A DNA stretch of 64,000 nucleotides from CAWICD01 sp052267165 (GCA_052267165.1 JBKQHO010000050.1:5984-69983), one strand, 5' to 3'. Shown: positions 1 to 9,366, counted from the first letter of the stretch. Numbers and translations are program-made. The notes: generated by a model from the letters alone, not told the origin.

Positions 1-387
1 GCTCGAACCTTGGTGGAGCAGCTCGGAAGCGCGCCGGTGCTCGACCTCGTCATGCTGGGCATGGGCCCGGACGGCCACACCGCCTCGCTCTTTCCGGGCA
101 CCGACCCGCTGCTCGACGACGAGGCGCTGGTTCGCGCGCCGTACGTCGAAAAGTTCAGCACCTATCGACTCAGCCTGACGCCGCGCGTCATCAATGCTGC
201 GAGAAACGTCGCGATCGCGGCCGCCGGCAAGGCGAAGGCCGAAGCGCTGCGCGACGTGCTCGAAGGGCCGCACGACCCAATTCGGCGTCCGATTCAAGTC
301 GTGCAGCCCACATCCGGAACGCTGACGTGGCTACTCGACCGGGCGGCCGTCACACTTTTGAAGGCGACGGTTTACCGCTCCGTGTAA
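1..387 (+). CDS. pgl: 6-phosphogluconolactonase, C-terminal part (runs off the left edge)
   Basis: Hydrolyses 6-phosphogluconolactone to 6-phosphogluconate in the oxidative pentose phosphate pathway, in the cytoplasm. The reading frame is already open at base 1, so the gene begins before the window; a TTG at 10 is only an internal codon. The visible 128 residues contain the family signature LGMGPDGHTASLFPG and the C-terminal AAAGKAKAEAL segment typical of the SOL/DevB family. The normal length is about 230-260 residues, so roughly the last half is seen. The stop is TAA at 385-387. A short hairpin (AGTGC/GCACT, 399-414) follows but has no T-tract. Confidence 0.9.
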   Translation, partial: ARTLVEQLGSAPVLDLVMLGMGPDGHTASLFPGTDPLLDDEALVRAPYVEKFSTYRLSLTPRVINAARNVAIAAAGKAKAEALRDVLEGPHDPIRRPIQVVQPTSGTLTWLLDRAAVTLLKATVYRSV

Positions 388-460
388 AACGTTCGTAAAG
401 TGCCCGAAAGCACTCCCCTTGGTCCTCAGGCTAGTCTACGGGCGCACCGAGTATTGAGAC

Positions 461-2551
461 ATGGCGCGCGTTCCTCTCGGGCAGATACGTCAATGGAAAG
501 GGGCGGCTTTCATGCCGCTCGTGATCTGCGTCGTCGCAACCGCATGCGACGCTCTGGTCACACTCCTCTGGCCTCCCTTCCAGCCTTATTCGGCGATCAT
601 CACGCTTTTTGTGGCCACCGCCGACACGGTGTTGCTGGCCTTCTGCTACGGTGCACTCGCCGGCGTCGGGGCCGCGGTCGGTGCGACGGCCTTCGACATG
701 CTGCTGCGCGTCGACCCGTCACTTTCCTACGTTCCGCTGGCCACCCTCAAGCTCGAGCTCGGCCTCTTAATGGTCGAAGTGATCGCGGGCTTCCTCGTCG
801 GCCGTCTGCAAGAGCTCTCGCTACGCGTTCAAAAACAGACGAACCGGCTCGAGCAGCGCGAGCGCCGCTTCCGCGCGCTGACCGAAAACGCCGCGGACCT
901 GGTCCTCGTGGTCGACAAGGATGGCCGGGCGACCTACGCCAGCCAGTCGCACGAGGCCGTTGTGGGCGTACCGCCCCAGGAGCTCCTCGACGAGGGCTTC
1001 CGGCTCTACCTCGACGACCGGGGCAAAGAAGCCGTCACCAAGGCGGTCGAACACGCTCGCAAGGATCCCGTCGCCTCCGAGAACTTCGAGATGATCATGC
1101 GCTGCGCCAACAACACGCCGCGCATCCTCGAGGTTCTCACCAAGAACTGTTTGGCCGAAGAGGCCGTCGCGGGCGTCGTCTTCAGCGCGCGCGACGTGAC
1201 CGAACGCCGCGACATCGAAGCGCAGCTCGCCGCAGCCGCGTTGCACGACGCCCTCACCGGGCTGCCGAACCGCGAACGCCTGCGCATCGTGCTCGACCAG
1301 CAGCTCTCCGGCGCCCTGACGTCCGGAGCGGCGGTCGCGCTGCTCATCGTCGACCTTGACCGCTTCCGCGACGTCAACGACGTGCTCGGACACCACTACG
1401 GCGACGCCCTGCTCATCGATGCAGGCAAACGCCTGTGCTCCGAAGTGGGCGAAGGCGACACCGTGGCCCGCGTCGGCGGCGACGAGTTCGCCCTGGTCCT
1501 GCCGCGGCGCGACGTCAAAGAAGCGACCGCGATGGCCGAGACCGTCGCCCTGGCCCTGCGCAATCCGTACTCGATCGCCGGACAGACCGTCATCATCGGC
1601 GCGACGGTCGGCATCGCCGTGGCCCGCGGCGGAAGCGACACCGCGACGATCCTGCGCCATGCCGACGTGGCCTTGGAAAGCGCCCGGCACAGCGCCGACG
1701 GCATCTCGATTTACACCGTTGCCGACGACGAGCGAGCTCGCCGCAGGCTTTCGGTCGGCAGCGCCTTCCATGCCGCGATCGCCTGCGACGAGCTCGTCCT
1801 TCATTACCAGCCGCAGATCTCGATCTTGAGCGGACGCGTCCACGGCGTCGAAGCGCTCATCCGCTGGGAGCACCCGCAGCGCGGGCTGCTCCGCCCCGAC
1901 CAGTTCTTGCCGACGGTCGAGGAGATCGGCATGATGGGGCGGCTGACCGACTGGGTTCTGCGCAACGCCCTGCGGCAGCTTCGCCGCTGGCGCCAAAAAG
2001 ATCTCGACCTCCACATGGCGATCAACCTCTCCGCTCAGAACCTGCGCGACTCGACCTTGCCGGAGACCGTCAGCCGCCTGCTCTCGCTTTACGAGATTCC
2101 GCCCTCGCGGCTGTGCCTCGAGCTGACCGAAACGACCGTCGCGGTCGAGTCGGAACGCGCCACGCAAGTGCTCAACCAGCTATCGGCGCTGGGCTGCCGT
2201 ATCTCGATCGACGACTTCGGCACGGGCTACTCCTCGCTGCTGCACCTCAAGCGCTTCCCCTTCGACGAGCTCAAGATCGATCGGACGTTCGTCGCGAACC
2301 TGATGACCGATCCCGAAGACGCCGCGATCGTCTCCTCGACGATCGAACTCGCACGGCGGCTCGACATGGACGTGGTCGTCGAAGGCATCGAGCAGATCGA
2401 AACGCTCGACGCGATCGCAGCGCTCGGAGCGCAGTACGCACAGGGTTATCTGCTGAGCGTTCCGCTGACCGCCGCCGCGTTCGAGCGCTGGCTGCTCGCA
2501 CGTCAAAGCGGCCAAGACGCCGACGTCGGGCTGCGGGCAAATATCGCATAA
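461..2551 (+). CDS. Membrane PAS-GGDEF-EAL protein (c-di-GMP synthesis/breakdown)
   Basis: A 696-residue predicted inner-membrane signalling protein. Several hydrophobic helices lie in residues ~18-120, then a short coiled region, a PAS sensor domain (~130-250), a GGDEF diguanylate cyclase domain (~255-420, intact GGDEF near residue 339) and an EAL phosphodiesterase domain (~430-690). The EAL motif sits near residue 463 and DDFGTGYSS near 584, and the downstream EGIE motif is present. Both catalytic signatures look intact, so the protein could make or degrade c-di-GMP; the net direction cannot be read from sequence. The usual RxxD inhibitory site upstream of GGDEF reads GEGD, so product feedback through that site is probably lost. 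It is monocistronic and converges on the tolC gene. Confidence 0.92.
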   Translation: MARVPLGQIRQWKGAAFMPLVICVVATACDALVTLLWPPFQPYSAIITLFVATADTVLLAFCYGALAGVGAAVGATAFDMLLRVDPSLSYVPLATLKLELGLLMVEVIAGFLVGRLQELSLRVQKQTNRLEQRERRFRALTENAADLVLVVDKDGRATYASQSHEAVVGVPPQELLDEGFRLYLDDRGKEAVTKAVEHARKDPVASENFEMIMRCANNTPRILEVLTKNCLAEEAVAGVVFSARDVTERRDIEAQLAAAALHDALTGLPNRERLRIVLDQQLSGALTSGAAVALLIVDLDRFRDVNDVLGHHYGDALLIDAGKRLCSEVGEGDTVARVGGDEFALVLPRRDVKEATAMAETVALALRNPYSIAGQTVIIGATVGIAVARGGSDTATILRHADVALESARHSADGISIYTVADDERARRRLSVGSAFHAAIACDELVLHYQPQISILSGRVHGVEALIRWEHPQRGLLRPDQFLPTVEEIGMMGRLTDWVLRNALRQLRRWRQKDLDLHMAINLSAQNLRDSTLPETVSRLLSLYEIPPSRLCLELTETTVAVESERATQVLNQLSALGCRISIDDFGTGYSSLLHLKRFPFDELKIDRTFVANLMTDPEDAAIVSSTIELARRLDMDVVVEGIEQIETLDAIAALGAQYAQGYLLSVPLTAAAFERWLLARQSGQDADVGLRANIA

Positions 2552-2658
2552 GCCAGCTTCGCGCCCCGCGAAAACTTCAGCTTTCTGGCACCAATCTCAG
2601 GCTTACCCAAGGTTCCGGGTCTATGCTCTGCACATCCGAACAGCGAATGCGCGGATAA

Positions 2659-2700
2659 CCCCGGGAGCGTCGACGGACCACGACGCTCCCGGGCCTTTAT
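2659..2700. terminator. Bidirectional hairpin terminator between convergent genes
   Basis: A 12-13 bp perfect GC-rich stem (CCCGGGAGCGTC at 2660-2671 pairing with GACGCTCCCGGG at 2682-2693), followed by CCTTTAT on the plus strand. It lies between the stop of the GGDEF-EAL gene (2551) and the stop of the leftward efflux operon (2705), so it can serve both transcripts. A second small hairpin (TTCGCG-CCC-CGCGAA, 2558-2572) lies just after the GGDEF-EAL stop. Nothing else is seen in 2552-2704. Confidence 0.75.
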
Positions 2701-2704
2701 CTCG

Positions 2705-4717
2705 TTAGCGCGGGGCCGGCGGTTGCGTGGACGGCGCCGGCGAACCGGCCGCCGCGGGGGTGAGTAGATTCGGCGTCGTGCCCAGCGTGCCGTTGCCGAG
2801 CGTCGACAGGTTGACGCCGTAACGCGGTAAGATGTTTCCGGTCACCCGGTCGAGCTCGACCGCCGCCTTCTGCAAGTCGGTCTGCGCTTGCAGCTCGAGA
2901 CCCCGATCGTTCGCGAGCTCGATCTGGCGCTGGAGCACGAGGAACGTCGTCGACTGTCCGGCTTTGAACTTGCGGTATTCGCTGGCTGCGACTTTATCGG
3001 CCGCGACGCGGGCTGCGGTGGCCGCGATCAAGCGCGAGCGGGCCGAACGATAGCCTTGCAGCGCGTTGCGCGACTCGGCTTGCAAACGCTGAATCAAGGC
3101 GACCTCGTCGGTCGCGATCTGCTTGCGCTGTTCCTGCGCCGCGCGGTAATTGCCGAGCGCCGTCCGGTTGCGCAGCGGAATACCGATCGTGGCCGAGATC
3201 GTGTACTGCGGGAAGCGGCCGGTCAGCGCGTTCGCGTACGACTGTCCGATCCCCCCGATCGTGAAGGGCGCCAGCGTCGGGGTGAGGTTCGTCGTCAGCG
3301 GCGCCAGCGGCGGGAGCGCCGGCGTCAACGCGTTGACGCGCCCGATCAGCGCGTTGATGGAAGAAAACGCGCCGCCGAGCGCCGAGAACAGCGGCGTGTT
3401 CGCCGTCGAGACGGCCGCCCCGGCGAATCCGTTCTCGGTTACGCCCAGGTTCAGATCGACTTGCGGCAGCGTTTGATCCTTGGCGTACGCGACGTTGACG
3501 TCCGCGCTGCGGATCTGCTCGCGCAGCTGCGCGATCTCGGGCCGTTCGCGCAACGCCGCCACCACCACGTCGTCGAGCGACGGCTCCGGCGGCACGTCCG
3601 TCACGGGCGAGGTGGGGACGAGGTTCGCGGTCCAGATCGGATCGGCCGGGTCGCTGAGAATCAGCGTCTTGAGCTGGTTCTGCAGGCTGGCCACGTTCTG
3701 GATCGCCGAGTAGACGTCGTTCTGGAAGACTTGGACCTGCGTGTCGGATTCGACGACGTCGACCGGAGCCGCCTGGCCCGCTTTCACGAGCCGTGCGTTG
3801 CTCTCGCTCTGCGCCTTGGCTTGGCGCAGCGCGTCTTCTTGAATCGCGACGTTGCGCCAGGCGGCGAGCAAGTTATAGTAGGCGTCGAGCACGGTGGAGA
3901 GCGTGTTCGAAGCGTTCAACTGGGTTTGGTCGTTGGTCGCGGCGCCGTTGATCGTGGCGAGCTGGATCTGACGGCGCGTGTCGTCGATCGAGCGCCCGCG
4001 CCCCAGCGGCAGCCCCACGTTGAGCGCGAGCGCCGTTTGGTAGAACGGATCGTAGCTGTTGTACAGCCCGTTGTTGTCGATGCGCTGCGCCGAGGTGCTC
4101 AGCGAGACGTTTCCGCCGCCCGGCAGCTTCTGTGCGAGGCCGGCACTCGCGCCCAGGCTCGACTGCGTCACCGAATAGCCGTTGGGACCGGCTTGGAAGG
4201 GGCTTATCGACGCGCTCTGCGCGAACGAATACGAGGGCTGGATCTGGAACTGCAGGTCGTACGCCCCCTTGGCGGCGACGATTTGATATCCGGCGATGCG
4301 GCGGTTCGAGGCCGAGACGATCAAGTCGGTGTTGCGCGCGAGGGCCATCGCGACGGCGTCGTCGAGCGAGAGCCCGACGAACGGCTCCTGGTTCCCGACG
4401 ATGTCGCCCGAAGGCAGCTCCGGGTTCGGCTCGCGAAAGCCCGGCTCGATCGCCGGTGCAGGCGGCAGGACGAGCCCGTTCGTCGATTGCGGCGTCGCGA
4501 CGACGTCGGGCGAGGCCGTTGGAATCGCCGGGACCGTCGTCGCCGGGGCGCTCGGGCTCGCTGCCGGATTCGATGCCGGAAGCGACGAGCCCGACGGCGC
4601 GGGAGACGTGAGCGGTTGGGCCGCGGGCTGCGCGTCGAGTTGCGCGAGCCCGCTTGGAAGCGAAAGGACCAGCGCGGCGAGCGTCCCTGCCAAGCGTGCG
4701 CCCCGGGTCAGTTGCAT
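2705..4717 (-). CDS. tolC: TolC-family outer membrane efflux protein
   Basis: Outer membrane channel of a tripartite drug exporter, expected to form a trimeric duct joined to the EmrA-like adaptor encoded upstream. The ATG at 4717 is chosen because it gives a clean Sec signal peptide (MQLTRGARLAG then a hydrophobic stretch) and has AGGAG overlapping the stop codon of the preceding emrB gene; an earlier frame start at 4747 would lie inside emrB. A Pro/Ala/Ser-rich linker of about 70 residues precedes the first OEP repeat. The two OEP-type repeats (with segments such as SLDDAVAMALARNTDL and SLDDVVVAALRERPEI) match the duplicated TolC architecture. At 670 residues it is longer than E. coli TolC, mainly from the linker and an Ala/Pro/Leu-rich loop. 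It is the last gene of the five-gene leftward operon. Confidence 0.88.
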   Translation of the reverse strand: MQLTRGARLAGTLAALVLSLPSGLAQLDAQPAAQPLTSPAPSGSSLPASNPAASPSAPATTVPAIPTASPDVVATPQSTNGLVLPPAPAIEPGFREPNPELPSGDIVGNQEPFVGLSLDDAVAMALARNTDLIVSASNRRIAGYQIVAAKGAYDLQFQIQPSYSFAQSASISPFQAGPNGYSVTQSSLGASAGLAQKLPGGGNVSLSTSAQRIDNNGLYNSYDPFYQTALALNVGLPLGRGRSIDDTRRQIQLATINGAATNDQTQLNASNTLSTVLDAYYNLLAAWRNVAIQEDALRQAKAQSESNARLVKAGQAAPVDVVESDTQVQVFQNDVYSAIQNVASLQNQLKTLILSDPADPIWTANLVPTSPVTDVPPEPSLDDVVVAALRERPEIAQLREQIRSADVNVAYAKDQTLPQVDLNLGVTENGFAGAAVSTANTPLFSALGGAFSSINALIGRVNALTPALPPLAPLTTNLTPTLAPFTIGGIGQSYANALTGRFPQYTISATIGIPLRNRTALGNYRAAQEQRKQIATDEVALIQRLQAESRNALQGYRSARSRLIAATAARVAADKVAASEYRKFKAGQSTTFLVLQRQIELANDRGLELQAQTDLQKAAVELDRVTGNILPRYGVNLSTLGNGTLGTTPNLLTPAAAGSPAPSTQPPAPR

Positions 4718-4730
4718 GAACGATGATCTC

Positions 4731-6305
4731 CTATTTCGCGGGAACACTCAGCGGCTTCGGCCGGCTGAGAATGAAGGCCAGCGGCGCTAAAGCGACCGAG
4801 ATGATGGCGACCACGCGCGCGGTGTCGGCATATGCGATCACGGCAGCCTGCTCCGAGACGAGGCGGTCCAAGTTAGATGCGGCCTGCGTCGAACGCTCGC
4901 CTCCGTTGAGGCGCAGGTAATCCGCGACGGGCGGCACCGACAGCGCGATGCGCGAGCCGAGCTCGGTATGGTGGATCGCGTTCGAACGCGCCAAGATCGT
5001 CACCAGCACCGCGATCGCGATGCTTCCGCCGATTTGCCGCGCGAGGTTGAAGAACGCCGCGGCCGCCGGAACGTCGCGCTGGTCGACCGAGGCCAGCACC
5101 GAGATCGTTAGCGGCACGAAGATCTGCGCGAGCCCGAGGCCGCTGACGAAGAGCGGCAGGAAGAATGTCCAGAAATCTGACTGCGTCGTGGTCACGTTGG
5201 CCAGCATCCAATTCGAGATGCCGAGCAAGAGAAAGCCGGACAGCACGAAGTAGCGCGCGTCGACTTTTCCCTTCGTGGCCAGCGCCGCGACCAGCGGCGT
5301 CACCAGCATGACGGCTACGGCGCGAAAGACGAGCAGCTCCCCGGAGAGCGTCGCGGTGAAGCCGAGCGAACCCTGGACGTACTGCGGCAGGATGAGCACG
5401 CTGCCGTAGAGGCTGATCCCCAGCACCATGCCCAGAATGCTGCCGGCCGCGACCGAGCGATAGCGCAGAACGTGGAGGTCGACGATCGGCTTATCACGGC
5501 GCATCTCGTTGAGCACGAAGGCAAGCAGCCCCGCGACCGCGAGGCAACTGCACACCACGATCGATCCGTCGTCGAACCAGTCCTTGCGCTGCCCCATGTC
5601 GAGCACGTACTGCAGCGAGCCGATCCCGGTCGCCAGAAACGCAAGCCCCAGCCAGTCGAGTTTCAGCTTGCGGGGGGCCTCCGGATTGCGCAGCAGCCAA
5701 ATCACCAGCCCCAGCGCCAGCAAGCCGGCCGGCAGATTGACGAAGAACGCCCAGCGCCAAGACAGCTGGTCGGTGATGAAACCGCCGAGCGTCGGACCGA
5801 CCGTCGGGCCCACGATGACGCCCATCGAGAAGATCCCGGCGGCCTTGCCTTGTTCGTTCGCCGGAAACGTCTCGCGCAAAATCGCTTGCGAGGTCGAGAG
5901 CAGTCCGCCGCCGCCCACCCCTTGCACGAGCCGCCAGAAGACCAGCTCTTCCAGCGAGCCGCTCAGGCCGCACATCATCGAAGCGAAGGTGAACAGCGCG
6001 ATCGAGGCCGCGTAGTACTGCTTGCGGCCGAAACGGCGTTGCAGCCAGGGCGTGAGCGGGATGACGATCACGTTGGCGATGATGTAGCCCGTGCCGATCC
6101 AGGCCGCTTGATCGACGCTCGCGCCGAAGTTGCCTTCGATATTGGGCAGCGCGACGTTGACGATCGTCACGTCGACGATCTCCAAGAGGGTCGCAGTCAC
6201 GATCGCGACCGTGACCAGCGCCCGGCGCCAGCCGTATTCGACGACGTTGGAATTTCGCGCAGTCACGGCGGGGCGCGGCACCCCGCCGTTCCGCGAGAGC
6301 GCCAT
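4731..6305 (-). CDS. emrB: MFS drug:H+ antiporter, DHA2/EmrB family
   Basis: Inner-membrane proton-driven exporter of about 524 residues, the usual length for 14-helix DHA2 transporters. Recognisable features are the TM1 acidic motif (LEIVDVTIVNVALPNI), motif A-like WLQRRFGRKQ in the first cytoplasmic loop, and antiporter motif C (GVIVGPTVGPTLGG). The ATG at 6305 is preferred over a TTG four codons earlier. It lies 23 bases after the emrA stop and 13 bases before tolC. With EmrA (adaptor) and TolC (outer membrane duct) it makes a complete EmrAB-TolC-type pump. Substrates cannot be predicted; hydrophobic drugs or uncouplers are typical for the family. Confidence 0.9.
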   Translation of the reverse strand: MALSRNGGVPRPAVTARNSNVVEYGWRRALVTVAIVTATLLEIVDVTIVNVALPNIEGNFGASVDQAAWIGTGYIIANVIVIPLTPWLQRRFGRKQYYAASIALFTFASMMCGLSGSLEELVFWRLVQGVGGGGLLSTSQAILRETFPANEQGKAAGIFSMGVIVGPTVGPTLGGFITDQLSWRWAFFVNLPAGLLALGLVIWLLRNPEAPRKLKLDWLGLAFLATGIGSLQYVLDMGQRKDWFDDGSIVVCSCLAVAGLLAFVLNEMRRDKPIVDLHVLRYRSVAAGSILGMVLGISLYGSVLILPQYVQGSLGFTATLSGELLVFRAVAVMLVTPLVAALATKGKVDARYFVLSGFLLLGISNWMLANVTTTQSDFWTFFLPLFVSGLGLAQIFVPLTISVLASVDQRDVPAAAAFFNLARQIGGSIAIAVLVTILARSNAIHHTELGSRIALSVPPVADYLRLNGGERSTQAASNLDRLVSEQAAVIAYADTARVVAIISVALAPLAFILSRPKPLSVPAK

Positions 6306-6328
6306 TGACGTCGCCAACGTTCGCTACC

Positions 6329-7699
6329 CTACTTGACCTTGACCGACGTCTCGACGTTCATGCCGGGGCGCAGCGGATAGTTCGGGTCGGGATTGTCGAA
6401 CACGATTCGCACGGGAACGCGCTGCGTCACCTTGACGAAGTTGCCGGTCGCGTTTTGCGGCGGAACGAGGCTGAACTTGTTCTGCGCCGCAGGTGACAGG
6501 TTGTCGACGTGTCCCGTGAAGTTGACGCCGTTGTACGCGTCGACGTGGACGTCGACTTCCTGGCCGACCTTCATGTGCCCGATCTGCGTCTCTTTGTAGT
6601 TCGCCGTGATGTAGATCGGACTGACCGGGATCAGCGTCATCAGCGATTCGCCGGGAGAGACGGTCTGCCCGACTTCGACGTTCTTCTGCCCGACGTAGCC
6701 TTCGATCGGCGAGACGATCCGTGTGTACGAGAGCTGGTCCTGCGCGCTGCGCAACTGGGCGTCGAGCGAGCCGACTTGAGCTACGGCGGCTTGGGCTTGC
6801 GCCTGCTCTGCAGGGACGCGGCTAGGCGCGTCGCTCTCTTGCAGCTTGCCCTGCGCGGTCGAAAGCATGCCTTGCTGCGCTCCGATCTGCGCCGCGCTGC
6901 TCGTCGAACTGTAGACTTGCGCGTCGAGTTTCTGCTGCGCCTCGTCGACGTTGGCTTGGGCCGCAGCGACGTCGGCTTGCGCTTGCGCGTACGAGGAACG
7001 CGCCGACTCGTACTGGGCCCGCGCCGCGTCAAGCTGCGCCTGCGAAAAGTCGCCGGTCGTCACCAGCGAGGCCGCGCGCCGGTAGTCGGCTTCGGCCTTG
7101 CGCTCGTTCTGCAGCGCGCCGGGCAGGGCGTCTTGGGTCGCCTTGAACTGGGCCCGCGCGGCGTCGACGGCCGCTTTGGCGACGTCGATCTGCTGCTGCG
7201 ACGACTTCGCCTGCGCGCTGGCGCTCGCGATGCCCGACTGGGCTTGTGCGATCGCACCCGAGTTCTGGGCGTTTTGCGCTTGCTGCGTGTCGCGCGTCAA
7301 GGCGACGTTCTCCTGGGCAGCCCGAGCCTGCGCCTTTTGCGCGTCGACGGCGGCTTGCGCCTGCGCGACGCGCGTCTGCTCGTCGGTGTCCTGAAGCTGG
7401 ATCAGCAGCTGGCCTTTGTGGACGCGCTGATTGGTGTCGACCAGGATCTGCTGGACGCGCTCGGAGATCTTGCTGGTCAGCTGAACTTCGTCGGCGTCGA
7501 TCATCGCGTCGTCGGTCGTCTCGTGCGTCGTCGCATAGGCGAGGAAGCGCACTCCCGCGACGATGGCGACCAGGAGCACGATGACGCCCACAACGATGAG
7601 CGCCAAGCGCAAGGCCGGTGAGAGGCCCCGCTCGGAACGAGCGGTCTCTCCGTCGACCACGCCCGGGGCGGTGGCGGGAGGCTTACGCGTGGTATCCAT
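6329..7699 (-). CDS. emrA: EmrA/HlyD-family membrane fusion adaptor
   Basis: Periplasmic adaptor (456 residues) linking the EmrB transporter to TolC. There is one N-terminal transmembrane helix (~31-52), then a split biotinyl-lipoyl-like domain (beginning TTDDAMIDADEVQLTSKISE) around a long Ala/Gln-rich coiled-coil hairpin (~100-330), then a beta-barrel domain with the typical SYTRIVSPIEGYVG and VGQTVSPGESLM motifs. The start is set at 7699 because its ATG overlaps the TAA of the TetR gene (TAATG), giving translational coupling; the frame stays open upstream but without family similarity. Confidence 0.92.
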   Translation of the reverse strand: MDTTRKPPATAPGVVDGETARSERGLSPALRLALIVVGVIVLLVAIVAGVRFLAYATTHETTDDAMIDADEVQLTSKISERVQQILVDTNQRVHKGQLLIQLQDTDEQTRVAQAQAAVDAQKAQARAAQENVALTRDTQQAQNAQNSGAIAQAQSGIASASAQAKSSQQQIDVAKAAVDAARAQFKATQDALPGALQNERKAEADYRRAASLVTTGDFSQAQLDAARAQYESARSSYAQAQADVAAAQANVDEAQQKLDAQVYSSTSSAAQIGAQQGMLSTAQGKLQESDAPSRVPAEQAQAQAAVAQVGSLDAQLRSAQDQLSYTRIVSPIEGYVGQKNVEVGQTVSPGESLMTLIPVSPIYITANYKETQIGHMKVGQEVDVHVDAYNGVNFTGHVDNLSPAAQNKFSLVPPQNATGNFVKVTQRVPVRIVFDNPDPNYPLRPGMNVETSVKVK

Positions 7700-8316
7700 T
7701 AGTGGCTCCGTGCTCCGTTCAGAAAGATATCGACCATCGTGTTCACCGCATCGTCTTGCGTCAGCTCGCACTCGAGGCTCCACAGCTTGCGGGCCATGAC
7801 GTACGAAAAGAACAGCGACATGAAAATCCGTGCCAGCGTGTCGGGATCGCCGCGCAGTTCGCCGGCCTCGACCCGTCCTCGCATCATACCCGCCAAAGCG
7901 CGGCGTGCCTCGACGGGCGCGCGCCACACGCAGACGCTCCCCTCGGGGTTACTGACTTCTTCGGCCATGCCGATCTTGATGAGATCTTCCTTGCGGCGCA
8001 TGGCCTCGACCGACGAGTGGCCGAGCGCCCGCAACTGCTCCTCGAGCGGCAGCGCGCTGGCGCTCTCGACCAGCTGGCGAACCTGGCTCGCCTCGGAATA
8101 GTAGTCGAGCATCGCCGCCAGCAAATGCTGCTTGGTTCCGAAGTGGCGAAAGACCGTCGCCTCGTTGACGTCGGCCAGTTCGGCGACCTCGCGCGTCGTC
8201 GTTCCCCGGCTTCCGTTGCGCGCGTACAACTCGCGGGTCGCAGCCAAGATTCGCAGCCGCGTCTCTTCCACGCTCGATTTTGCGCCGCCCTCGCCGTGCC
8301 GAAGTTCAGTAGCCAC
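7699..8316 (-). CDS. TetR-family regulator of the efflux operon
   Basis: A 205-residue one-component repressor. The N-terminal helix-turn-helix is clear (residues ~15-65, with TRELYARNGSRGTTTREVAE and NEATVFRHFGTKQHLLAAML); the rest is an all-helical ligand-binding and dimerisation domain. The start is placed at a GTG at 8316; AAGGAG lies upstream but about 14 bases away, so the start is not firm. It is encoded inside the operon, between the STAS-LolA gene and emrA, so autoregulation together with the pump is likely. A candidate operator is the palindrome at 9362-9379. Confidence 0.85.
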   Translation of the reverse strand: MATELRHGEGGAKSSVEETRLRILAATRELYARNGSRGTTTREVAELADVNEATVFRHFGTKQHLLAAMLDYYSEASQVRQLVESASALPLEEQLRALGHSSVEAMRRKEDLIKIGMAEEVSNPEGSVCVWRAPVEARRALAGMMRGRVEAGELRGDPDTLARIFMSLFFSYVMARKLWSLECELTQDDAVNTMVDIFLNGARSH

Positions 8317-8321
8317 TTGGT

Positions 8322-9317
8322 TTAGTGCTTCTCCTTGGTAAAGATCGAATCGTCGATCGCTACGTTGGTGTGGTAGTTGCTGTACTCGGCCTCGGCCGAA
8401 GCGTGGATATATGGAATGTGGACCGTCGCGTGCTGCCGGGAGAGCAGGTTGAACGCGCCGACCTGCGCGTAATCCTGCGACATCGAGATCACGCCGCCGT
8501 TGTAATAGTGCCACTCCATGTCGTCGATGCGCGCGGAAACGGGATCGATCGCGACATCCTCGTGGTCGATCATGCCGCGCACCTTTTGGATCAGCCGCAC
8601 GACGACGTCGGGATGTCCCTCGACCGTCTTCTGGCCGACGATCGACATCGTGAAGCGCCGCGGCCAGCTCGAAGGATCGCCGATGTCGGAATAGATGCGC
8701 TCGAAGCCTTTGGCATACGAAGGCACCTTCTCGAAGACGACTTCGAAATTGTCGGGCCGCTTGAAGTAGGTCGTCCCGTCCAAATGCAGCGCGACATAGG
8801 GAAAATTGCGCATCTGGAGGTCGACGCTGACGCGCGCTTCGTAACTGCGCATCTCGGCGTTCTGCTCGGTGACGCGCGTGACGAGCGCCGTCGGATCCTC
8901 GGTTTCGGGCGCGGCGCTGCTCGGCGCTCCGAGGCCCAGGCTCGCCAGCAGAAAAACCACCGCGTATGCCCCAGCCCGCCACCGGCGGGCGGGCGGCGCG
9001 ACCTCTGGGCCCTCGACCGTGAAGAGGCCGTCGAGACCGGTGATGCGCAGCGTATCTCGAACGCGTTGCCCCCGGCAGCGCAGTTTCAGCTTGGCCCGGC
9101 CCCCTCCGAGGTCGCGCCGGATCGCCAGCAGCACCGCGATCGCCCGCGAGTCGAGGACCGTGAGCGCGCCCAGGTCGATCGTCAACGCCGAAATGCCGTC
9201 GTCGACCGCACCGCGCACGGCGGCACGGAGCCTGCTGAGGTCCGCGGGGGTTGGTGCCGGCGTTAGCCGGAAGACAGGCTGACCGCTTGCTTCCGACGGA
9301 ATGTAGGAATTCTGCAT
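8322..9317 (-). CDS. STAS domain - membrane helix - LolA-like periplasmic domain fusion protein
   Basis: A 331-residue protein joining parts not normally found together. Residues ~14-103 form a STAS/anti-anti-sigma-like domain, with the phosphorylation-site type motif VLDSRAIAVLL (Ser57). Residues ~115-131 are a hydrophobic helix ending in an AxA-like site (GAPSSAAP). Residues ~140-331 resemble the outer-membrane lipoprotein sorting/MucB-RseB-like beta fold, by pattern only (YEARVSVDLQMRNFPYVALHL; YFKRPDNFEVVFEKVP). The ATG at 9317 is preferred over one at 9353 because a good promoter's -10 box lies between them, leaving a leader of about 15 bases. It is the first gene of the efflux operon. 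A signal peptide rather than an anchor, or a recent gene fusion, is possible. Confidence 0.7.
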   Translation of the reverse strand: MQNSYIPSEASGQPVFRLTPAPTPADLSRLRAAVRGAVDDGISALTIDLGALTVLDSRAIAVLLAIRRDLGGGRAKLKLRCRGQRVRDTLRITGLDGLFTVEGPEVAPPARRWRAGAYAVVFLLASLGLGAPSSAAPETEDPTALVTRVTEQNAEMRSYEARVSVDLQMRNFPYVALHLDGTTYFKRPDNFEVVFEKVPSYAKGFERIYSDIGDPSSWPRRFTMSIVGQKTVEGHPDVVVRLIQKVRGMIDHEDVAIDPVSARIDDMEWHYYNGGVISMSQDYAQVGAFNLLSRQHATVHIPYIHASAEAEYSNYHTNVAIDDSIFTKEKH

Positions 9318-9337
9318 GAGGGTGGGTACTTGCACGC

Positions 9338-9366
9338 AGATTAGCACGTCCATCGATCTAATGCAA
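9338..9366 (-). promoter_or_regulatory. Sigma-70-type promoter of the leftward efflux operon
   Basis: On the minus strand TTGCAT (9361-9366) and TAATCT (9338-9343) are separated by exactly 17 bases, a good -35/-10 pair. Transcription would begin about 15 bases before the ATG at 9317. The -35 box lies inside the palindrome at 9362-9379. Confidence 0.6.

Noticed and set aside
2888..4726. A 612-codon plus-strand frame opposite tolC
   Set aside because: Arg/Asp-rich composition typical of an antisense shadow in GC-rich DNA; the opposite strand has a clear TolC protein.
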